From assembly GCA_963575745.1 (NCBI GenBank), contig CAUYUJ010021666.1:1-64000 (forward strand): 64,000 nt of DNA. The letters run 5' to 3'. The translations under genes were made by a program, and so were the position numbers. Position 1 is the stretch's first letter, and the number at the start of each line of letters is the position of its first letter. The notes below the pieces were generated by a model. That model searched no databases. It saw only the letters and a list, made by a program, of their open reading frames with translations, and had not been told where the DNA came from. The stretch comes from Prorocentrum cordatum (taxonomy: Eukaryota; Sar; Dinophyceae; Prorocentrales; Prorocentraceae). Positions 19,443 to 29,073 of this stretch are shown here, in pieces.

Positions 19443-22400
19443 CGAATCGGCACCGGCTGTCGGGGATCAAGTTGGGATGCTGGAGCCTCGACAAGGCTGG
19501 CGAGAACAACTTCAGAGGCGTGGAGGTGCTCAACCATATGCGTGCATGTGGCGGTCTGTTCGCGCTTCAGGAGGCCCAGAATATAATTCATGCAGATGCC
19601 GCCCGTCTCGGATGGCAGATCAAGCATAGTGCCTGCAGGAAGGCGGGGCTCCTCTTCGATCGGAGTTGGGCCTCGACGTCCAGGGAATTCGTTACTACCT
19701 TCTCTAGATTCGCCATTGGTGTGTTCGGTACTTCCATCTCGCCCTTGGCTGTCTGTTCTCTCTACCTGCCCGATTCTCATCGAGAAGATTGCGAAGCGGA
19801 GTATGAACTTACGCTTGAGCGTGTGTCTGCCACTTTCAGAAGCCTCAGACAGAGGTATAGCCAGGCCAGCTTTGTTTGTTTGCTTGACGGGAATGTTGAG
19901 CTACCGCCACTATGTGAGTTAGAATGTGATGGGGAACTGTACCTCGCCACGGGAGAGGGCTTGAGGAAGGAGGTCAGGACCTTGGCATGTGGAACGGAGG
20001 AGAGGGAGCGTATCAACAGGAGGAGGAGGATGATGGAGATGCTACTGGGGTTCATGCAGACCCACATGTTTAAGGCGGCCAATACCTTTTCTGCAGATAG
20101 GCGTCCTACTTGGGAAGCGTGGGGCGAGCAACGTAGTTTCGGACGAATTCAGAAGGTGCTTGATTACATCTTGGTGCCCAGCCGTTGGGAGTGCTCAGAG
20201 TGTGAAGTTTCTTGGTGTTATGCAAGAGGAGGAAGGAGGAATAGGAGTCGATTAAGTGATCATGCACTTCTAACTGGGCAGTTTGCATCGCCTGGCCGTG
20301 TGATTGTGCGACGTGACGACAGGGGGCGGGCGGAGCCACCAGCGCCCTCTTTGGTAGGATATCGATGCGTGACATGGGGCGATGAGTTCAATGCCAGGAG
20401 GAGGGTGGATCGGAGCTTGGGAGATGTTGTGTTTCGTGGGATCCCCGCACGTTCTCTCGAGATGGAGCCAGCCAGCTTGCCTAGCACGCTCATTCAGTCT
20501 TTTGTTGCTGCTCCTGACGTGGACTTTACCACGGCGCAGAGTGGCAAGCAGAGGCCACCTGTGAGGCCGACCGAGTTGACTCGGCTTTTGGAGAGATGGC
20601 GGGAACTACCGTCAGACACGACTCCAGAGGAAAAGAAACGTTTCAGGAGTGATATTAATCTACATCGCCGTCGATATCGCAGAGATGTTGCAGCTTGGAA
20701 GTGTCCCCTCAATCGTCGAAAGACTCGTCATCATATTAAACACTTGGTGGTGGAGGGCCAGGAGACGGAGGACAGGGAGGTTTGGAGGAAGGAGCTCGAC
20801 AGTTTCTGCAGAAATAAGCTTTCATCGGATCAGATGCGGGAGGAGAACACTAGTATGATGGAGGAGATCAAGGAGAAGGCGAGGGAGGAGCTTTGTAGCA
20901 GCACGTATTCGACCATCACTATGGCGTTACTCGGACGTGGGCGGGCGCGCCTTCGTACACAACGAGCCACAGGGCCAGATCGAGTACCGTGTGAGGTGTT
21001 AAAGTGTCTTCCTTGGACGGTATTGCGCAACATCCGACGCCTGTTCGACGATATGCTTCACATGTGCACACCGTACCCCTCCTCATGGCGTGATATCCTC
21101 ATCTCCTTTATGCCCAAGCTTCCTGGCATCGCGGATCTTAGGGACGGTAGGCTTCTATGTATGCAGAACGCTATTGCACGATGGTGTAGCACATGCATTG
21201 TTATCTTGGTGGAACAACATGTCGAGCGAAACGGTCTCTTTCGCCCTCTCGGACTTTACGGCTTCCAATCTAATCGCACCACGAACGAGATCACGGCGAG
21301 CTTGAAACACATCGGCCAGCATGCTTCTACATGGGGCAAGGGGGAAACAGCACATCTGGCCAACGCAGATATCCTACAGGCCTTCGACCATTGCACGGTA
21401 GCCAATGTTAGACGGGGTTTACAGCACGCACATGTACCTTATCACCTTCAATATGCATTTCTTGATCCACTATGCGATAGTGTGGGTACGGTTTGCCATG
21501 AAAGTATCGAGGTGGAGGGTGTGAGATGGGATAGATGTATTAGAACGGGCGGAGCCGAGGGACCCCTAGGTTTCAATTTAATTATTGCTGCGATGTGGCA
21601 GGAAACCTTCCGACAATGGGATAGACAGAACATCGGCTATCAAGTGTGTTTTAAAACTGGGGACCCCATGGATTCTGGCAAGTCGTCCTACACGTCGGTC
21701 GTCAATCACTTCGTATGGGCAGATAATTGCTACATCTTGGCACGAAGCAGGGACGAATTGGCACTCATGATTCACGACCTTACTGTTAGACTCCAAGATT
21801 TCGGCATGCGCTGGAAACCCTCAAGCTTGCTATACATGGTCTTCGGAGCCGACGCTGCGAGAGATGCTGAGGGGCAGATCCTATCTTCAGCCGACTTGCT
21901 TGTACCCTTCCTGAATGACGTAATGCGGTTCAGGCGTGTTACGGAGATGACGGTTCTAGGCATCCAGCTGTTCTCTGACTATAAGTATTCCTCACACCTT
22001 GACGTGGACTCTAGAATCGAGGCGGCTCGTCGGACATTTTATTCCCAGGCAGGATATTTTCGGAACAACAGCACGCCTCTTAAGGACAAGTTCTTACGGT
22101 ACCAGCAAAAGGTTCAGAGTATTGCCCTTTTCGGTGCGGACGGTTGCACAGCCGACAAGGACAGCCTCCATGCCTTGCACGCGTTTGAGGGCAAGTGTTT
22201 ATGCTTCATGCTTCGATGCCGTCGAGAACCAGATGAATCCTATGCTACATGGAATGAGAGAAGATACAACGCTGCCAGATCGAAGTTCGCAGAGGCTGGG
22301 TATCACAGCTTGGTCCAGAGATTTCTCCGAGCTCAGTGGCTGCTGGCGAAGGATGTCTCGGCATATGCGCAGAGGTTGTATCAGGGAGAGGACATGACGG

Positions 22401-23434
22401 ACGAGCACAGAGCATGGAGTGATGCACGCATGTGTTTGATTGCCGTTGGAATAAGTTATGACACGCTGCGCACTCTTGAGGGAGAAGCCCTTCGTGCTTT
22501 CGGCAAGTGGAGGGAATGCGGAGTTATGAAACGCTGGAGGTCAGGAGGGCAAGCCATTGGACAACGTTGTTGGCAGACACCCTTTCATGAGTTCTTTGGC
22601 CCACGGTGGTGGGAAGTATTCCAAGGTGGCCTTCATGCCTTCATGCAGTTTGCAGCTCATCATTGTACACCCTCTATGCTCAAGCTTTTCCAGAAGAAAT
22701 GCAAAGGTATCCCTGATGGTAACTCCCCCGTCTTTCTAGCTGAACGAAATGAGGAGTATGTTGTTACAGATGACGATTCTCCTGCTGCACGCCTGCGATT
22801 CAGTAAGAGATTAGCTATCCACAATATGAAGAGCACTTGTTGGGACGTGACTTCTGGAGGCGTGCCGTTGGAGATCACAGGAGATTCTCTTCTTATCATT
22901 TGCTGGCTTTGCGGCCTCTGGAAGGCTGATAATCACTTGTACCAGACACGTGTTGATAATATGATAAATTCTTTAGAAGGAATGTGTTGTATGTATGGTG
23001 TCAGACCTGCTGAAGCAGGACGCGATCTTCTCAAGCATGAGTTTCGGGAATGGAACGAGAAAGCCGACCTCCTTACCCACCAGGCCCGCGAGGGCCACCA
23101 ATACACGAACGAACAGTACCAGTTGCAGCCATACGAACAGTCATGCTACGAACCTTGCCTCATCAAAGCGGGCTTTGATGGTGGTGTGTGCAGCCTGGGA
23201 GCTGGAAGTGGAGCTTGGATTCAGATTGGACTGCGATCTCGATTCTCCCATCTATCGCCCACCTCTTCTTTCTGTGAATCCCCACAGATTATCTTCAAGG
23301 ACGTTTACGTTTGCTCCTTCGCTCTCCAAGACGGGTCCACGGTGACGGATGCGGAACTCTCCGCTGCAGAGTGCGTTATTGCAGCACTCCCACGGGTTTT
23401 GCAGGCCTATTTTAGCGATAAGTTGTGTGATTGA
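19442..23434 (+). CDS. LINE A ORF2: endonuclease, reverse transcriptase, permuted RNase H
   Basis: Uninterrupted from the codon after the ORF1 stop to TGA at 23432-23434. There is no ATG before the first domain. A TTG at 19472 is used here as residue 1, giving 1320 aa. Domains: exonuclease-endonuclease-phosphatase (EEP) endonuclease with ALQEAQ (E34), LLDGN (D139, N141), VLDYILV (D231) and LSDH (S262, D263, H264). RT motif A is ADILQAFDH (D633, D639). Motif B is RTGGAEGPLGFN (691-702), with E where LINEs usually have Q. Motif C is VWADNCY (D751, N752), so the second catalytic Asp is Asn. At the C-terminus RNase H motifs occur in swapped order: ITGDSLL (D1138) and REWNEKAD (D1199), then AGFDGG (D1236) and DAELSAAE (E1295). 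The protein should nick target DNA and prime reverse transcription on it (target-primed reverse transcription). Confidence 0.88.
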   Translation, partial: PNRHRLSGIKLGCWSLDKAGENNFRGVEVLNHMRACGGLFALQEAQNIIHADAARLGWQIKHSACRKAGLLFDRSWASTSREFVTTFSRFAIGVFGTSISPLAVCSLYLPDSHREDCEAEYELTLERVSATFRSLRQRYSQASFVCLLDGNVELPPLCELECDGELYLATGEGLRKEVRTLACGTEERERINRRRRMMEMLLGFMQTHMFKAANTFSADRRPTWEAWGEQRSFGRIQKVLDYILVPSRWECSECEVSWCYARGGRRNRSRLSDHALLTGQFASPGRVIVRRDDRGRAEPPAPSLVGYRCVTWGDEFNARRRVDRSLGDVVFRGIPARSLEMEPASLPSTLIQSFVAAPDVDFTTAQSGKQRPPVRPTELTRLLERWRELPSDTTPEEKKRFRSDINLHRRRYRRDVAAWKCPLNRRKTRHHIKHLVVEGQETEDREVWRKELDSFCRNKLSSDQMREENTSMMEEIKEKAREELCSSTYSTITMALLGRGRARLRTQRATGPDRVPCEVLKCLPWTVLRNIRRLFDDMLHMCTPYPSSWRDILISFMPKLPGIADLRDGRLLCMQNAIARWCSTCIVILVEQHVERNGLFRPLGLYGFQSNRTTNEITASLKHIGQHASTWGKGETAHLANADILQAFDHCTVANVRRGLQHAHVPYHLQYAFLDPLCDSVGTVCHESIEVEGVRWDRCIRTGGAEGPLGFNLIIAAMWQETFRQWDRQNIGYQVCFKTGDPMDSGKSSYTSVVNHFVWADNCYILARSRDELALMIHDLTVRLQDFGMRWKPSSLLYMVFGADAARDAEGQILSSADLLVPFLNDVMRFRRVTEMTVLGIQLFSDYKYSSHLDVDSRIEAARRTFYSQAGYFRNNSTPLKDKFLRYQQKVQSIALFGADGCTADKDSLHALHAFEGKCLCFMLRCRREPDESYATWNERRYNAARSKFAEAGYHSLVQRFLRAQWLLAKDVSAYAQRLYQGEDMTDEHRAWSDARMCLIAVGISYDTLRTLEGEALRAFGKWRECGVMKRWRSGGQAIGQRCWQTPFHEFFGPRWWEVFQGGLHAFMQFAAHHCTPSMLKLFQKKCKGIPDGNSPVFLAERNEEYVVTDDDSPAARLRFSKRLAIHNMKSTCWDVTSGGVPLEITGDSLLIICWLCGLWKADNHLYQTRVDNMINSLEGMCCMYGVRPAEAGRDLLKHEFREWNEKADLLTHQAREGHQYTNEQYQLQPYEQSCYEPCLIKAGFDGGVCSLGAGSGAWIQIGLRSRFSHLSPTSSFCESPQIIFKDVYVCSFALQDGSTVTDAELSAAECVIAALPRVLQAYFSDKLCD

Positions 23435-23649
23435 TGATTCTCATTTGTGTTGTTGCCTTCATGCGTGCACACATTGTGTTGATGTACACACTCCTTATAA
23501 GAGCTGCCAGAGGCTACCGCCTAAGCCGCCCCCCACGTGCTTGGCGTGGTGAGGCTTTCGCCTTAGCCGCTCGGTGGCCCGCGTTTGGCGTGCCCGCCCG
23601 CTTCGGACTGGACTGGGCCTTAGGGCCCGTGTGTCCGCGAAACGAAAAA
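23435..23649 (+). other. LINE A 3' UTR
   Basis: Untranslated tail with CAGAGGCTACCGCCTAAGCC and GAGGCTTTCGCCTTAGCC, which fold into short GC stems (GAGGC/GCCT). It ends in an A-rich stretch at the hairpin junction. The LINE D tail has a similar GAGGCTTCCGCCTA element at the same distance from its end, suggesting a conserved 3' structure recognised by the RT. Confidence 0.55.
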
Positions 23650-23681
23650 CCAAGGTTGACGGTTTACCGCCGGCGCCCAGT
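23650..23681 (+). repeat. Right half of H module (type I) after LINE A
   Basis: CCAAGGTTGACGG, then TTTACCGCCGGCGCCCAGT. It is the loop and right arm of the type I hairpin whose left arm lies at 17906-17913. Confidence 0.85.
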
Positions 23682-24020
23682 TGGGCCAACCGGCCGAGGC
23701 GGACAATGTGGTAACTTTTGGGTGGTTTTGCGAAAATTTGAAAGATATTTGACCATTTATTTTGAGAAAGCAAATTTTTACGCCGAGCATTGGCACATAA
23801 ACTCTTCTCTGACAGCAGCTCAGCTCTCTCGATGCATTTTTGCATGAGTTGACTTCCAGGAACTAAGCGAATATGAACATTGAAAAAATCGAATTTCAAG
23901 ATTTTCGAAAAAAAACTGTTTTTTTTGATGCTGTGTCGATTCTCTGCATCCTCACCAGTGAGAGGAGCTCTACGAGGTACCCGGCGGTGACCAGGTTGAC
24001 GGTTCACCGCCGGCGCCAGT
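23682..24020 (+). repeat. CE-II body with type II hairpin
   Basis: 5'-truncated CE-II: GGTAACTTTTGGGTGG, GAAAGATATTTGACCATT, AAAGCAAATTTTTACGCC, then AT-rich sequence. It closes with GAGCTCTACGAGG (23966-23978) and hairpin CCGGCGGTGA/TCACCGCCGG ending GCGCCAGT. The stem pair that is A-T in type I hairpins is G-C here. Confidence 0.8.
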
Positions 24021-25017
24021 TCCGGAGCGCTGGAGAGCTAGTTGGCAAGAAAAATCTCGACGGAACTTGTGGTGACTTTTGCTCGGTTGAAAATTTTGTT
24101 CTCGAAATTTGACCATTCGTTAGAGCTCTAGTATTTTTTCCCGTGATATTCGATCTTATTCCCGCTCGCCATCTTCATCTCAGCTCGATCGGGTGAATAT
24201 TACTGTCAAAAAGCACTGTGGCGGGATCGCCCGTTTGAAGTCATCTTGATACGCGCTGACGGTTTTCTGAACATAGCTCGAGCTTCAGGGCAGCTACAGA
24301 GCTGGTAAGCACACCTATCGCATTCAGAATCATCAGGCGCGTTCGTCTGTTGAATCCATAGGTCTGAACTCGGTCTGCTAGCCGAGCTAGGTCTGCAAAC
24401 CTATTCGTACTATGCGAATCATCTTGACAGAAACGCTCGGCTTTTTGTACTGAACTCGAGCTGTAGGACAGCTACAGAGCTGATATTTACAGACATCGAT
24501 TCAGAATCATCAGTTGCGTTTGTCTGTCGAATTCAGAGCTCTGAACTCGGTCTGCTGCCCGATCCAGAATCGCGAAACTATTCGTATTGATCGAACCATC
24601 TTGAGAAGTGCTCTCGGTTTCCTCCATTCAACTCGCGCTGAGGGGAGCTACAGTGCTGGTGGTCACAGAAACCGATTTGAAGACATCAGACGCGTCCGCC
24701 TGTCGAATCCAGAGCTCGCAACTCGGTCTGCTGCCCGACTTTGGTCTGCGAAACTATTGTATTGTTGGAGTCATCCTGTGAGGTGCTGTCAGTTTTCTGC
24801 ACTCAACTCGGGCTGTAGGGGGGCTGCAGGGCTGGTAATAACAGGAGTCGACTCGCAGACATCAGACGCGTCCGCCTGTCGCATTGAGAGGTCACAAAAT
24901 ATTCACTATGAGTAGGAATGTTGGTAGGTGCTCGGTGTTCTCAACTTCAGTCGAGCTGGAAGCTCTACGAGTCTCCCGGCGGTAACCAAGGTTGACGGTT
25001 TACCGCCGGCGTCCAGT
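24021..25017 (+). repeat. CE-I element, 5' truncated, with hairpin
   Basis: Starts TCCGGAGCGCTGGAGAGC inside the leader. Five monomers follow. It closes GGAAGCTCTACGAG (24958-24971) with a type I hairpin (24972-25017; end GTCCAGT). Confidence 0.8.
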
Positions 25018-26045
25018 TATTGCTGGAAGCTAAGAGTAATTCCGGCGCGCCCCACAGCTAGTTGGCTCGAAAAATCTCGACTGAACTTTTCACAACTTTT
25101 GGTCGGTTGGATTTTTTTTTCTCGAAATTCAACAATTCGTTTGTGCTCTAGTATTTTTTCCCGTGAGCTTCGATCTTATTCCTGCTCGCCATCTTGATCT
25201 CAGCTCGATCGGGTGAATATGACTATCGAAAAGCACTGTGGCGGAATCGTCCGTTTCGAGTCATCTTGATACACGCTGTCGGTTTTCTGAACATAACTCG
25301 AGCTTCAGGACAGCTACAGAGCCAGTAAGCACAGCTAATCGATATAGAATGATTAGGCGCGTTCGCCTGTTGAACCCAGAGGTCTGAATTCGGTTTTCTA
25401 GCCGAGCTAGGTCCGCACACCTATTCGTATTATTCGAGTCATCTTGATTCGCACTGTCGGTATTCTGAACTTAACTCGAGATATAGGACAGCTACAGAGC
25501 TGGTATGCACACATTATTGACTCAGAATGATCAGGCGCGTTCGGTTGTTCCAACCAGAGGTCTGAACACGGTCTGCTAGCCGAGCCAGGTCCGCAAACCT
25601 ATTCGTACTATGCGAATCATCTTGACATGCGCTCTCGGTTTTGTGTACTCAACTCGAGCTATAGGACAGCTACAGGGCTGATTCTTACAGAAACTGATTG
25701 AGAATCATCAGTCGCGTTTGTCTGTCGAATTCAGAGCTCTGAACTCGGTCTGCTGCCCGATCCAGAATCGCGAAACTGTTCGTATTCTTCCAGTCATCTT
25801 GAGAGCTGCTGTCGGCTTTCTGCACTTAACCCAGGGAGGCTGCAGGGCGGGTGCTCACAGGAAACGATTCGGAGACATCAGACGCGTTCGCCTGTCTCAT
25901 TCAGAGGTTTGAACTCGGTCTGATACTCGAGTTGGGCTCAAAAACTATTCGCTCTCTGCATTTTTTTCGACATTATATGTTGTCAGGAAGCTCTACGAGT
26001 CCCCCGGCGGTAACCAAGGTTGACGGTTTACCGCCGGCGCCCAGT
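25018..26045 (+). repeat. CE-I element, 5' truncated, with hairpin
   Basis: Starts TATTGCTGGAAGCTAAGAG in the head. About four monomers, then the diverged last monomer ending ATTATATGTTGTCAGGAAGC. Type I hairpin at 26000-26045. Confidence 0.8.
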
Positions 26046-26270
26046 CGGCGACAGGGTGGAGCTAGTTGGCGAAATGTCGAAAAGGGACGCGATCATACCT
26101 TCCGCGGCCTGGCTCAGCCGATTTTGGAGTTCTAACAATTCGTTTGGGCTGCTATTCGCGCAGAGCAAAGCTTGGCATTACAGAAGTTACCTCACAAATT
26201 CTTAGTTCATTCCGTCGAAAAATTCTCCCGAGCGAAGCCAGGGACCGACTTCACGTTAGCAGTCCAAAAA
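26046..26270 (+). repeat. CE-II-like segment, partly unclassified
   Basis: Begins with a CE-II head remnant (GGTGGAGCTAGTTGG). It continues into about 190 bp (CGATCATACCTTCCGCGG, GGCATTACAGAAGTTACC) seen nowhere else in the window. No gene seen. Confidence 0.45.
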
Positions 26271-26763
26271 TACCTCGTAGAGCTCTTCGGCATCGATGAG
26301 CTAGAGGAATTCCGGCGCGGGGTGGAGCTAGTTGGCCGACCCGACGAAAAGAGACAATACCTCGTAGAGCTCTTCGTCATCGATGAGCTAGAGGAATTCC
26401 GGCGCGGGGTGGAGCTAGTTGGTCGACCCGGCCAGAAAGGACAAAGTGATAACTTTTGGGTGGGTTTGCAAAAAATTGAAAGATATTTGACAATTCATTT
26501 TAAGAAAGCTGATTTTTCGCACCTGTAAACGATTACGAGGGCCTCTCTGTCTTAATATGAACTCTGTAGGCGCACTTTTACTATCAAAACACTTGGCGGA
26601 ACCATCCTCATGTCGACACGAAAAAACATGAATTCTTCTCTTCTTCGAGAAATGCTTCCAGAAGTTCTCTCTTCCGACTCTGAGCACTCTTACGCGTGGA
26701 AGGAGCTCTACGATACGAGGTTCCCGGCGGTGACCAGGTTAACGGTTCACCGCCGGCGCCAGT
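26271..26763 (+). repeat. CE-II element with duplicated head and type II hairpin
   Basis: Two successive heads (26271 and 26358, each opening ACCTCGTAGAGCTCTTCG), then a full CE-II body (GCACCTGTAAACGATTACG, CACTTGGCGGAACCATCC). It closes at GGAGCTCTACGA plus a short TACGAGG repeat, and type II hairpin 26720-26763. This is the best complete CE-II in the window (about 400 bp). Confidence 0.8.
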
Positions 26764-27570
26764 ATGATAACCTTGGGTCTTTGCTTTGATTTGAAATATA
26801 TTTGACAATTCATTTTGAGAATCGGTATTATTCTCACGTGTAGTGGGTTATGCCGCGTCTGCCAGTTAAATTCTCAGGCCCGTAGCTGCAATATTACTAT
26901 CAAAAGACTTGCTGGAACCAACTGCGTTCCGAGTCATCCTGACACGCGTTCACGGTTTTCTGTACTTAACTCGAGATTTTGAGAGCTACAGAGCTGATGC
27001 TTACAGAAACCGAGTCAGAATGATCAGGCGCGTTCGCCTGTTGCATCCAGAGGCCTGAACTCGCTCTGCTACTCGAGCTAGGTCCGTAAAAGTCATCTTC
27101 ACCAGTGATGCTGGTTTTCTGTACTCAACTCAAGATTCAGAGAAGCTACAGAGCTGGTGCGCACATAAACTGATTCAGTATCACCAGGCGCTTGCGTCTG
27201 TTGCATCGAGAGGCCTGAACTCGTTCTGCTAGTCGAGCTAGGTCCACAACGCTATTCGTATTTCTCAAATTCTCTTTAGAGGCGCTGTCGGTATTCTGCA
27301 CTTAACTCTAGCTGTAGCACAGCTACAGAGGTGGTACGCACAGAAACCGATACAGAATCATCAAGGGCGTTTGGCTGAAGCATCTAGAGCTCTGAACAGA
27401 GTCTGCTTCTCGAGCTAAGTCCGCAAAACTATTTGTATGCGATCGATTTTTTTAGAGTTTTTTGGCTCTCGCTTAAGCTTGCTTCACGTGTTCCGAGGAG
27501 CTGGGCAAGAAAAGAGCTCTACGAGGTCCCCGGCGGTAGCCAGGTTGACGGTTTACCGCCGGCGCCCAGT
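26764..27570 (+). repeat. CE-II fragment and strongly diverged monomers, with hairpin
   Basis: CE-II body (26764-26920) followed by three or four old monomers (TCCTGACACGCGTTCACGG and similar). An end GAGCTCTACGAGG and a type I-like hairpin (27525-27570) follow, with one G-T wobble in the stem. Confidence 0.7.
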
Positions 27571-28196
27571 TGGCGCTCGCGCGGCCCGGGAGCCGAGGCC
27601 CCGGGCGCGCGCGTTCGCGGCCCTGAGCAGGGCGTTAAAAGGCTCCGAGAGAGGGGAAGGAAGGAAGGAAGGAGCACACGGATGGAGGGGCAGGAGAAGA
27701 GAAAAGCGGGAGAGAGAGAGGAAGAGAGCACGGGCAGGGGGGCGGGCGAGAAGACGGCGGCGGCGACGACGACGACGACGAACCGCCCGCGCCGCCGGCT
27801 CGCCAGCCCTGCGCCCCGCCCCGCGCGGCCGCCCCCGGGACCCCCGCGCGCGCGCGCGGGGGCGGGGGCGCGCCGGGCGGGCGGGGGCCCGTGGGGGCGG
27901 CAGGGGGAGCGCGGGGGGGGGGAGGGGCGCTGAGGTGGCTGCATCGTGTGGTCGTCAGTGCGTGGGTTTCCCTGGATGCTTGCGTGTGCGTCTGTGTGCG
28001 TGGATTGTACGTGCGTGTGTGTGTGTGTGTGCGTGTGTGCGTGTGAGTGTTTGTGTGTGCCCCCGTGTGTGTATGTGCATGTGGGATTCGTGTGCGTGTG
28101 CGCGTCCCTCTGTGTGTGTGTGTGTGAGATGTGCTGTGTGTTTGTGTGTGCGCGTTTGCGCGTGTGTGTCGACCTTTGCGTGTGGATGTGTTGCGT

Positions 28197-28228
<32 letters not shown>

Positions 28229-28379
28229 ATGTGTGCGTGTGTGCGGAGCATGCTGGCGTATGTGTGCGTTCTTGTGTATGTATATGTGTTTGTATGTGTG
28301 TTCGTGTGTGCGTGCTTATGTGAGTTTGCTCGTTTGTGTGAGTGCCTCTTTGCTATCCGGGTTTTGGACGCTTACAAGT
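27571..28379 (+). repeat. GC-rich plus GT-rich unit, copy 3, with X tail
   Basis: Starts TGGCGCTCGCGCGGCCCGGG directly after CCCAGT. It is nearly identical to 12315-12757 in its GC part, continues into the GT tract as in copy 1, and ends GCTATCCGGG plus a tail ending ACAAGT. The open frames through it are low complexity. Confidence 0.8.
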
Positions 28380-28557
28380 ACGTGCGTGTGTGTGCGTGTG
28401 TGCGTGTGAGTGTTTGTGTGTGCCCCCGTGTGTGTATGTGCATGTGTGATTCGTGTGCGTTTGCGCGTCCCTCTGTGTGTGTGTGTGAGATGTGCTGTGT
28501 GTTTGTGTGTGCGCGTTTGCGCGTGTGTGTCGACCTTTGCGTGTGGATGTGTTGCGT

Positions 28558-28602
<45 letters not shown>

Positions 28603-28761
28603 CGTGTGTGTGGAGCATGCTGGCGTATGTGTGCGTTCTTGTGTATGTATATGTGTTTGTATGTGTGTTCGTGTGTGCGTGCTTATGTGAGTGTGCTCGT
28701 TTGTGTGAGTGCCTCTTTGCTATCCGGGTTTTGGACGCTTACAAGTTGGACGCTAACAAGT
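28380..28761 (+). repeat. GT-rich unit, truncated repeat, with doubled tail
   Basis: A direct copy of the GT tract that starts within it (ACGTGCGTGTG) right after AAGT and ends with the same tail. A second tail piece, TGGACGCTAACAAGT, is appended at 28747-28761. Confidence 0.8.
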
Positions 28762-29073
28762 TCTCAACTTCAATAGTCTCTTCGCTCTCCGGGTTTTGGA
28801 TGCTATTTTGTTCTCGGAGAGCTCGCTGAGAGCTAAAGGGTTTAAGATTAGAAGCCGGGCGGTGGTGGTGCCCGCCAGGAGCTCTTTTCCGGCGGTCCAA
28901 GTTCCCCGCAGCAGGTAGTTTGAGCCGGCAACGTGTCCGGGAGAGCTTCCGGCAAGCTTTTACGCGTGCCTGCACGCGTACAGGCACGCTTGGAAGCGTT
29001 CTTGGCAGCGCTTGAGCAGCGCTGTGTCTTCGCTCTCCGGGTTTTGAACGCTACCAAGTGGACGCTACCTAGT
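28762..29073 (+). repeat. Y unit plus extra tail piece
   Basis: A short Y end (CTTCGCTCTCCGGG, 28777-28810) precedes a Y start and palindrome (28961-28994). It ends GAACGCTACCAAGT plus an appended GGACGCTACCTAGT (29060-29073). Confidence 0.75.

Larger units (their letters stand above)
17914..23649 (+). mobile_element. LINE A: full-length non-LTR retrotransposon with intact ORFs
   Basis: About 5.7 kb: a 5' region of about 270 bp, ORF1, TGA, ORF2 and a 3' UTR of about 215 bp ending in the A-rich GAAACGAAAAA. It interrupts a type I hairpin module: CTACGAGTTCCCCGG on the left, CCAAGGTTGACGGTTTACCG on the right. No clean target duplication is visible, and several bases of the left arm seem lost. 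It is the only copy here with both ORFs free of frameshifts, so it is the best candidate for an active master. The 5' end carries GGTCAAGAACC and GGCTCAAGAACC in tandem. Confidence 0.88.
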
